Assembly (NCBI GenBank): GCA_946611595.1
Contig: CAMODY010000101.1
Coordinates: forward strand, 1-6,392
Direction: 5' to 3'
DNA length: 6,392 nt
Origin: an uncultured Clostridia bacterium
GTDB taxonomy: Bacteria; Bacillota; Clostridia; Lachnospirales; Lachnospiraceae
The notes under the pieces are model-generated. The model saw nothing but the letters and a program-made list of their open reading frames with translations, did no database searches and was not told where the DNA came from. This document shows, piece after piece, positions 1-5,245 of the stretch; position 1 is the first letter of the stretch; every line of letters begins with the position of its first letter. Both the position numbers and the translations under genes were made by a program.

Positions 1-24
1 TTTATTAAAGGCGGAAATTTAGAA

Positions 25-456
25 ATGAATCAAGAAAGCATCAGAGAATATGCAAAATTGATGAGAGAAGAAGAGCTTACAGGCCTTGAGATCACCGAAG
101 ATGGTGTGACGGTAAGACTTGAGCGCAATCTGTCAAGCAGTGTCTACACTGTTCCGGCAGCAGCTCCGGCCGCACCGGCAGCTCAGCCTACAGCGAGCGC
201 AGCTCCTCAGGCTGATGAAGGAAGCTACATCACTTCTCCGATGGTCGGCGTTGCATATCTGGCACCGACAGAGAATTCTGAACCGTTTGTAAAAGTCGGA
301 GACAAGGTCAAAGCAGGCGATACCCTCTGTATCGTAGAGGCAATGAAACTCATGAACGAGATCCCTGCAGAATTTGACGGAACAGTTGCTGAGGTCTGCG
401 TCCAGAATGATCAGGTCGTAGAATACGGCACAAAACTTTTCAGAATCGAGAAATAA
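25..456 (+). CDS. accB: Biotin carboxyl carrier protein of acetyl-CoA carboxylase (AccB/BCCP)
   Basis: This 143-residue protein carries the biotin that shuttles carboxyl groups from AccC to the AccA/AccD carboxyltransferase in the cytoplasm. The N-terminal segment (about 1-35, with LTGLEI) matches the usual AccB start. Residues 44-66 form an Ala/Pro-rich flexible linker, and about 68-143 are the biotinyl (lipoyl-like) domain. The biotin motif EAMKLMNEI puts the modified lysine at K108, 35 residues from the C-terminus as is usual. The segment PTENSEPFVKVGDKVKAGD (81-99) includes the 'thumb' insertion that separates AccB from other biotinyl domains. The start at 25 is preceded by AAGGCGGA (8-15) about 10 nt upstream. 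The frame stays open to the left window edge, so a slightly longer start cannot be excluded, but the N-terminus already fits the family. It is slightly shorter than E. coli AccB (156 aa), mainly in the linker. It needs a BirA ligase, not seen here. Confidence 0.97.
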   Translation: MNQESIREYAKLMREEELTGLEITEDGVTVRLERNLSSSVYTVPAAAPAAPAAQPTASAAPQADEGSYITSPMVGVAYLAPTENSEPFVKVGDKVKAGDTLCIVEAMKLMNEIPAEFDGTVAEVCVQNDQVVEYGTKLFRIEK

Positions 457-457
457 G

Positions 458-874
458 ATGAACAGAGAAGAACTGAAAAACATTATGCCCCACAGAGAGC
501 CGATGCTCCTTTTAGATGAAGCAGAGTGCATTGATGGAGAGGGCTGTGGAAAGTATCTGGTAAAAGGCGATGAGTTTTTCCTTCAGGGACATTTCCCGGG
601 AAATCCGATCGTACCGGGCGTGATCCAGTGTGAGATCCTCGCACAGACAGCCTGCGTTCTGCTGAAAGACCAGATGACAGATGGAAAGATCGGAATGTAT
701 ACCGGTCTTAAGAACGTAAAATTTAAATCTCCGGTAAAACCGGGTGACCTCTTTGAGACAAAGGTTCATATCACAAAGCACATGGGAGCCTTTTTCTTCG
801 CGGAAGGCGAAGGCTATGTAGGCGACCGCCTTTGCGTAAAAGGGGAATTTTCTTTTGCTGTTGTAGACGCATAA
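458..874 (+). CDS. fabZ: 3-hydroxyacyl-[acyl-carrier-protein] dehydratase FabZ
   Basis: A hotdog-fold dehydratase of 138 residues that removes water from 3-hydroxyacyl-ACP to give trans-2-enoyl-ACP in each elongation cycle. The N-terminal IMPHREPMLLLD (9-20) and the catalytic GHFPGNPIVPGV (44-55) are typical FabZ. Catalytic His45 is followed 14 residues later by Glu59 (in CEILAQ), the FabZ spacing; FabA has Asp at this position. Length is normal (family about 140-150). The start lies one base after the accB stop, with no convincing Shine-Dalgarno site of its own, so translation is probably coupled to accB. Insertion of fabZ between accB and accC is a known Firmicute arrangement. Whether this FabZ also isomerises the enoyl product for unsaturated fatty acids, as FabN does in Enterococcus, cannot be told from sequence; the plain FabZ reading is safest. 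Confidence 0.96.
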   Translation: MNREELKNIMPHREPMLLLDEAECIDGEGCGKYLVKGDEFFLQGHFPGNPIVPGVIQCEILAQTACVLLKDQMTDGKIGMYTGLKNVKFKSPVKPGDLFETKVHITKHMGAFFFAEGEGYVGDRLCVKGEFSFAVVDA

Positions 875-885
875 GCAGCAGCATC

Positions 886-908
886 TCCTGTGGGCTTTCC
901 CGCAGAGA
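886..908 (+). other. Small RNA hairpin in the fabZ-accC spacer
   Basis: The 57-nt spacer between fabZ and accC contains an inverted repeat: CTGTGGG (888-894), a CTTT loop, and CCCGCAG (899-905), giving seven pairs with one G-U. Two more pairs are possible if one A is bulged. No T-run follows, so it is not a Rho-independent terminator. It sits 16 nt upstream of the accC Shine-Dalgarno core and could influence mRNA processing or the ratio of AccC to its neighbours. It may also be chance; there is only one example here and no covariation to judge by. Confidence 0.4.
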
Positions 909-931
909 ATGAGACAGAAGAAGGAAGACAT

Positions 932-2239
932 ATGTTTTCAAAAATCTTAATTGCAAACCGAGGAGAGATCGCAGTCCGTATCATCAGAGCCTGCAAGGAA
1001 ATGGGTATTTCCACAGTTGCAGTTTATTCTGAGGCGGATAAAGATGCCCTTCATGTAGCTCTTGCTGATGAGAGTTACTGCATCGGTCCGTATCCGGCAG
1101 ATAAAAGTTATCTGGATGAAGATAAGCTGATCAGCACCGCTATCGTTTCCGGTGCACAGGCAATTCATCCGGGTTACGGATTCTTATCAGAGAATGCAAA
1201 CTTTGCAAAAGCCTGCAGAAAGAACGGCATCGTATTTATCGGTCCGGATCCTTCCTTGATGGAAGATGTCGGCGATAAGACCAAGATCAAGGCCCTCGTT
1301 TCAAAGACAAAACTGAAACCGATCCCGGGAACGGACGTTCTCGAAACTCCGCAGGAAGCGTTAGATGCAGCTGAAAAGATCGGCTATCCGGTCATGCTGA
1401 AAGCAAGAAGCGGTGGCGGCGGTAAAGGTATCCGCCTGGTAAACGGTCCTTCAGAACTTACAGATATGTATAATCTCGCAGTCGCAGAGGCAAAAGCGTC
1501 CTTTGGCGACGGTGGCGTTTATTTAGAAAAATATGTTTATCCTGCACGCCATATCGAAGTGCAGGTCTTAGCTGATGAATACGGAAATGTTGTCTGTCTT
1601 GGAGAGCGTGACTGCTCCATTCAGAGAAACCACCAGAAACTCCTTGAAGAGACTCCGTCTCCGGGTGTCAGCCAGGAAGCAAGAGAAGCTTTAATGAGCG
1701 ATGTGGCAGAAGCTGTCAAAGCGATCGGCTACTGCGGCGTCGGAACCATGGAGTTCCTCTTTGACAGGCAGGGCAATTTCTGGTTCATGGAGATGAATGT
1801 CCGCCTTCAGGTAGAGCACTGCGTAACCGAGATGCTCACAATGATCGACCTTGTAAAATGGCAGATCCGCGTGGCAGCAGGTGTAGAGCTTTATATCACA
1901 CAGAAAGATATCCGCACGAGAGGCGCAGCGATCGAATGCCGTATCAATGCGCTGACTCCGGGAACGATCAACATGCTTCATGTTCCGGGCGGTCCGCACG
2001 TGCGTTTTGATTCCTATCTCTTTATCGGAGATCAGGTGCCGCCGTATTATGATTCCCTTGTTGGAAAACTCATCGTCTATGCCGGCGTCAGGGATGAGGC
2101 AGTAAGAAAGATGAAGGCTGCACTTTGCGAGCTGGTAATTGGCGGAATCAACGTCAATATCCAGGAGCAGCTTGAGATCATTTCAGATGAGAAATTTATG
2201 GACGGAAGTTACGACCTTACGTTTATGGAGGATAGATAA
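932..2239 (+). CDS. accC: Biotin carboxylase subunit of acetyl-CoA carboxylase (AccC)
   Basis: ATP-grasp enzyme that carboxylates the AccB biotin using bicarbonate and ATP. From ATG 932 it has 435 residues (E. coli 449) and starts MFSKILIANRGEIAVRI, the family N-terminus. AAGGA at 921-925 lies 6 nt before this ATG, so the in-frame ATG at 890, inside a hairpin and adding 14 unrelated residues, is rejected. By alignment from memory to E. coli, key residues are kept: K116, K157 before the SGGGGKG loop (160-166), H207, K236 in HQK, E274, E287, N289, R291, Q293, E295 and R337 in ECRINA. Two oddities are seen. The catalytic motif reads NVRLQVEHCVTE where NTRxQVEHPVTE is usual, and the stretch after ECRINA is about 7 residues shorter than in E. 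coli before PGG (352-354). A strong GGAGG near its end serves accD. Function is nearly certain. Confidence 0.97.
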   Translation: MFSKILIANRGEIAVRIIRACKEMGISTVAVYSEADKDALHVALADESYCIGPYPADKSYLDEDKLISTAIVSGAQAIHPGYGFLSENANFAKACRKNGIVFIGPDPSLMEDVGDKTKIKALVSKTKLKPIPGTDVLETPQEALDAAEKIGYPVMLKARSGGGGKGIRLVNGPSELTDMYNLAVAEAKASFGDGGVYLEKYVYPARHIEVQVLADEYGNVVCLGERDCSIQRNHQKLLEETPSPGVSQEAREALMSDVAEAVKAIGYCGVGTMEFLFDRQGNFWFMEMNVRLQVEHCVTEMLTMIDLVKWQIRVAAGVELYITQKDIRTRGAAIECRINALTPGTINMLHVPGGPHVRFDSYLFIGDQVPPYYDSLVGKLIVYAGVRDEAVRKMKAALCELVIGGINVNIQEQLEIISDEKFMDGSYDLTFMEDR

Positions 2240-2241
2240 GA

Positions 2242-3105
2242 ATGGCCTTTTTTAATTTCAGGCTCCAACCGAAGAACGAACTCGAAAAGGGCGGCAGAAC
2301 TGCGGCTCCTGTTCAGAGTGATGCCAGCGAGCCGGAGAAAAAATGTCCGAACTGCCACAAAGAGACACCGATCAGTGAACTTGCAGGCAATTTAAATGTC
2401 TGCACCTGTGGCTATCATTTTCGCATGAATTCCAGACAGCGCATCAGCTATCTGGTCGATAAAGGAAGCTTTGAAGAACTCTTTGCAGACGTGGATTATT
2501 CCAACCCGATCGATTTCCCGGGCTATAACGAGAAGATCGAATCTGCAAAAAGTTTAAGCAAGGAAAAAGAAGGCGTTATCTGCGGAACGGCAAAAGTCGG
2601 CGGAGAAGAGTGCTGCATTTTTGCAATGGAGCCATACTTTATGATGGGCAGCATGGGAACCGCAGTTGGCGAGAAGATTACAAGCCTGTTTGAGTATGCG
2701 ACAGAGCATAAGATGAGTGTTGTCGGCTTTACCGTATCCGGCGGTGCAAGAATGCAGGAAGGTTTGTTCTCTTTGCTTCAGATGGCAAAGACGAGCGGTG
2801 CGGTAAAACGCCATAGCGATGCCGGCCTCTTTTACCTGACCGTTTTAACGGACCCTACAACAGGCGGCGTTACTGCAAGCTTTGCGATGGAAGGCGATAT
2901 CATTATCGCGGAACCTTCTGCAACGGTTGGTTTTGCAGGTGCGAGAGTTATCGAGCAGACGACCAAGAAGGCGCTTCCTAAGGGATTCCAGACTTCAGAA
3001 TTTTTAATGAAACATGGATTTGTAGATGCGATCGTTTCCAGACCAAAACAAAGAACGGTTATCCGTCATTTACTTAAGATCCACGATCGGAGGGAGAAAG
3101 CATGA
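2242..3105 (+). CDS. accD: Acetyl-CoA carboxylase carboxyltransferase subunit beta (AccD)
   Basis: Beta subunit (287 aa) of the carboxyltransferase that, with AccA, moves the carboxyl group from biotin to acetyl-CoA to form malonyl-CoA. An N-terminal extension (1-33) precedes a zinc ribbon: CPNC (35-38), then C54 and C56 in VCTCGYHFR. The crotonase-fold domain follows, with SGGARMQEG (166-174), DPTTGGVTASFAMEGD (204-219), AEPSATVGFAG (223-233) and RVIEQT (235-240), all diagnostic of AccD. The second half of the zinc ribbon is CxC, one residue shorter than the CxxC of E. coli AccD; the codons TGC ACC TGT leave no doubt about the reading. The start lies 2 nt after the accC stop, with GGAGG at 2227-2231 about 10 nt upstream. 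The last 4 nt overlap accA (ATGA), which suits equal synthesis of the two partners of the alpha2-beta2 complex. Confidence 0.97.
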   Translation: MAFFNFRLQPKNELEKGGRTAAPVQSDASEPEKKCPNCHKETPISELAGNLNVCTCGYHFRMNSRQRISYLVDKGSFEELFADVDYSNPIDFPGYNEKIESAKSLSKEKEGVICGTAKVGGEECCIFAMEPYFMMGSMGTAVGEKITSLFEYATEHKMSVVGFTVSGGARMQEGLFSLLQMAKTSGAVKRHSDAGLFYLTVLTDPTTGGVTASFAMEGDIIIAEPSATVGFAGARVIEQTTKKALPKGFQTSEFLMKHGFVDAIVSRPKQRTVIRHLLKIHDRREKA

Positions 3106-3902
3106 AGACCGAAGCATATGATAAAGTGAGAACTGCGCGGTCGAATTCCCGGCCGACATCCATGGATTACATCCATCATATTTTTGATGTATTTTTTGAA
3201 CTTCACGGAGACCGTAAGTTTGCAGATGACGGTGCAGTCGTAGGCGGCATCGGTATCTTAAACGAACTTCCGGTCACAGTTGTATCGATCGAAAAAGGAC
3301 GTTCCGTAAAAGAGCGTATGGCAAGATCCTTCGGCGCACCGCAGCCGGAAGGTTACCGTAAGGCGCTCCGCCTGATGAAGCAGGCAGAAAAATTCGGACG
3401 CCCTGTTATCTGCCTGATCGACACCTCCGGAGCCTTCTGCGGAATCGGAGCAGAAGAGAGAGGACAGGGCCAGGCGATCGCAGACAACCTGATGGAAATG
3501 ATGACACTTAAAACACCGGTCATTTCCGTATTCGTAGGCGAAGGAGGATCCGGCGGTGCTTTAGCGCTCGCAGTTGCAGACAGAGTCTGGATGCTGGAAA
3601 ATGCGGTTTATTCCGTTATCTCTCCGGAAGGCTGCGCAAGTATCCTCTGGAAAGATTCTTCCAAAGCAAGCGAGGCTGCAGAAGTTTTAAAACTGACCGC
3701 AGAAGATTCTTATGATAACGGTCTGATCGAAAAGGTAATCTCCGAAGGTGATATCGGAGAAGAAGCTTTTTACGACAGACTGAAATGGGAACTGATCTGG
3801 GAACTTGAAAAGCTCAGAGAAAAACCACTCGATCAGCTCCTTGAAGAGCGGTATCAGAAATTCCGCAAGGTCGGAGAACCTGTCCAAAATAACGGACAGT
3901 AA
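3102..3902 (+). CDS. accA: Acetyl-CoA carboxylase carboxyltransferase subunit alpha (AccA)
   Basis: Alpha subunit (266 aa), partner of AccD in malonyl-CoA formation. Crotonase-fold signatures are clear: HGDRKFADDGAVVGGIG (35-51), GAEERGQGQAIADNL (116-130), GEGGSGGALA (146-155) and YSVISPEGCASILWK (170-184), the last being an almost invariant AccA signature. The protein is about 50 residues shorter than E. coli AccA (319 aa), mostly through absence of the N-terminal helical extension; short AccA proteins of this kind are usual in Firmicutes, so this is not a truncation. Translation starts inside the accD stop (ATGA, 3102-3105), with GGAGGG at 3089-3094, 7 nt before the ATG. The C-terminus (from about 222) is rich in charged helix. 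It is the last gene of the acc block, and a terminator-like hairpin begins 10 nt after its stop. Confidence 0.97.
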   Translation: MKTEAYDKVRTARSNSRPTSMDYIHHIFDVFFELHGDRKFADDGAVVGGIGILNELPVTVVSIEKGRSVKERMARSFGAPQPEGYRKALRLMKQAEKFGRPVICLIDTSGAFCGIGAEERGQGQAIADNLMEMMTLKTPVISVFVGEGGSGGALALAVADRVWMLENAVYSVISPEGCASILWKDSSKASEAAEVLKLTAEDSYDNGLIEKVISEGDIGEEAFYDRLKWELIWELEKLREKPLDQLLEERYQKFRKVGEPVQNNGQ

Positions 3903-3911
3903 TAGGAACGC

Positions 3912-3941
3912 ATATAAAGCCGGTACAGCCGGCTTTTATAT
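3912..3941 (+). terminator. Probable Rho-independent terminator or attenuating hairpin after accA
   Basis: Inverted repeat AAAGCCGG (3916-3923), a TACAG loop, and CCGGCTTT (3929-3936). The stem has eight perfect pairs, extended by four A-T pairs around one bulged T (3937). The 3' arm runs into TTTT and then A/T-rich sequence, as in an intrinsic terminator, though the T-run is only four long, so readthrough is plausible. It lies 10 nt after the accA stop. It either ends the acc transcript or lowers expression of the ketosynthases downstream. The A/T symmetry means it could also act on the minus strand, but no minus-strand gene is seen. Confidence 0.65.
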
Positions 3942-3944
3942 AAT
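3939..3944 (+). promoter_or_regulatory. Possible -10 element for a fabF promoter
   Basis: A perfect TATAAT hexamer overlaps the 3' arm of the terminator-like hairpin, 62 nt upstream of the fabF start. No recognisable -35 (TTGACA-like) box stands at the correct distance, which falls around AAAGCC, and there is no TG extension. It would give fabF its own transcript if real. The A/T-rich context makes chance occurrence likely, so confidence is low. Confidence 0.25.
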
Positions 3945-3976
3945 AAAACAGATAAGGACGCACGCAGGGATTTTAC

Positions 3977-4002
3977 TTCTTTGCGGCGTAAAGAAATGGA
4001 GG
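3977..4002 (+). promoter_or_regulatory. Hairpin next to the strong fabF ribosome-binding site
   Basis: TTCTTTGC (3977-3984), a GGC loop, and GTAAAGAA (3988-3995) form an eight-pair stem with one G-T wobble. It is followed after two bases by GGAGG (3998-4002), which lies only 4 nt before the fabF ATG. The hairpin does not cover the Shine-Dalgarno site but ends right beside it, so it could tune ribosome access or stabilise a 5' end. The ribosome-binding site is clear; the regulatory role of the hairpin is conjecture. Confidence 0.4.
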
Positions 4003-4006
4003 TCCT

Positions 4007-5245
4007 ATGAGAAGGGTAGCAGTAACAGGTCTTGGAGTTATCAGCCCGTTAGGCAATGACGTACAGACATTTTGGGATAATATCAAAGCAGGTAAAAACG
4101 GAATCAGCGGCATCACAAAATTTGACTGCACGGATTACCGTGTAAAAGTCGCAGCAGAAGTTCATGACTTTGAGCCGAAGGATTACATGGAAAAACTCGA
4201 TGTCCTTCACAGCGACGTATATACACATTTCGCAATCGGCGCTGCAAGCCAGGCAGTTGAAGATTCCGGTATCATCGGTACGGTAGAAAAAGACCGCATC
4301 GGCGTTATGATCGGATCCGGTATCGGCGGAATTGAAACCTTTATGAAAGAACATAAAAAGCTGATCGAAAAAGGACCGAAGAGAGTATCTCCTTTCTTTA
4401 TCCCGATGATGATCCCGAATATGGCATCTTCCATGATCGCCATCCGTTATGGCTGCATGGGTCCAGGAATGCCGCAGGTTACCGCATGTGCTTCCGGAAG
4501 CAATGCGATCGGTGAAGCAATGCGTCTGATCCGTCACGGATATGTAGATGCAATGATCGCAGGTGGTTCTGAAGCAACCGTTAATCCGCTTGCAGCAGCG
4601 GGTTTCCAGACCATGATGGCTTTATCTTTCTCAGAAGATCCGAATGAAGCATCTCTTCCGTTTGATGCAAGAAGAGGCGGCTTCGTAATGGGTGAAGGTG
4701 CAGGCTGCCTGATCCTTGAAGAATACGAACACGCAAAAGCACGTGGCGCACACATCTATGCAGAGCTTTGCGGATATGGCTCCACAAACGATGCTTACCA
4801 TATGACCTCTCCGGAACCGGAAGCTGAAGGCGCATACAAAGCAATCCTTCAGGCATGGGAGGAGCTGGGCGTTGATACCGATAACGTATACTACAATGCT
4901 CATGGAACCGGAACGGTTATGAACGATAAGATCGAAACCCTTGCGATCAAGAGAGCACTTGGCGAAGAGCGTGCCCGCAAGATCGATATCAGCTCCACAA
5001 AGTCCATGACAGGACATATGCTTGGAGCAGCAGGTGCTGTAGAAGCAATCGTTTGCGTAAAAGCACTGACAGACGGTATCGCACCTCCTACTATCAACTA
5101 CAAGGAGCCGGATCCGGACTGCGATCTGAACTACACACCGAATAAAGCAAAAGAAGGAAACTATGAAGTTGCTCTTTCCTCCTCACTTGGATTTGGCGGA
5201 CACAATGCCTGCCTTGCATTCAAGAGAAATGGCGGTGAAGCGTGA
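4007..5245 (+). CDS. fabF: Beta-ketoacyl-[acyl-carrier-protein] synthase II (FabF)
   Basis: Thiolase-fold condensing enzyme (412 aa) that joins an acyl chain to malonyl-ACP with loss of CO2. The start MRRVAVTGLGVISPLGND is typical. The complete triad is C161 (VTACASG), H299 (NAHGTGT) and H337 (TKSMTGHMLGAAG), with K332 also present. PPTINYKEPDPDCDLNY (360-376) and the C-terminal GFGGHN (395-400) are strong FabF marks. The length equals that of E. coli FabF. Departures seen are HGTGT where FabF usually has HGTST, and LDVLHSDVYTHF (64-75) where E. coli has a basic QRKMD-type stretch that faces ACP. The start is set by GGAGG at 3998-4002. It follows the acc block after a structured 104-nt spacer and overlaps the next ketosynthase gene by 4 nt. 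An elongating KAS role is nearly sure; its exact chain-length preference is not readable. Confidence 0.94.
   Translation: MRRVAVTGLGVISPLGNDVQTFWDNIKAGKNGISGITKFDCTDYRVKVAAEVHDFEPKDYMEKLDVLHSDVYTHFAIGAASQAVEDSGIIGTVEKDRIGVMIGSGIGGIETFMKEHKKLIEKGPKRVSPFFIPMMIPNMASSMIAIRYGCMGPGMPQVTACASGSNAIGEAMRLIRHGYVDAMIAGGSEATVNPLAAAGFQTMMALSFSEDPNEASLPFDARRGGFVMGEGAGCLILEEYEHAKARGAHIYAELCGYGSTNDAYHMTSPEPEAEGAYKAILQAWEELGVDTDNVYYNAHGTGTVMNDKIETLAIKRALGEERARKIDISSTKSMTGHMLGAAGAVEAIVCVKALTDGIAPPTINYKEPDPDCDLNYTPNKAKEGNYEVALSSSLGFGGHNACLAFKRNGGEA

Noticed and set aside
1..24. End of an upstream gene (one frame reads LLKAEI then TAG at 20-22)
   Set aside because: Only six codons are visible and they match no family end I recognise. 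Another frame is open into accB, so an upstream stop cannot be assigned with confidence.
890..931. Upstream in-frame ATG for accC giving a 449-residue protein, equal in length to E. coli AccC
   Set aside because: The extra 14 residues have no family similarity, the ATG lies inside a hairpin and lacks a Shine-Dalgarno site, whereas ATG 932 has AAGGA 6 nt upstream and gives the standard MFSKILIANRGE start. The length match to E. coli is a coincidence, because this protein has internal deletions.
133..1168. Long minus-strand open frames over accB, fabZ and accC
   Set aside because: They lie opposite well-supported genes, show low-complexity or Cys/Arg-rich composition, match no family and lack ribosome-binding sites; they arise from the codon usage of the plus-strand genes.
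3903..4006. FapR or FabT operator in the accA-fabF spacer
   Set aside because: I looked for the palindromes expected of these fatty-acid regulators; the only inverted repeats are the two hairpins described, which do not resemble those operators.
3805..4059. Plus-strand open frame of 84 codons spanning the accA end and the spacer
   Set aside because: It overlaps accA out of frame and runs through the terminator-like hairpin and the fabF ribosome-binding site; the translation resembles no protein and there is no ribosome-binding site.
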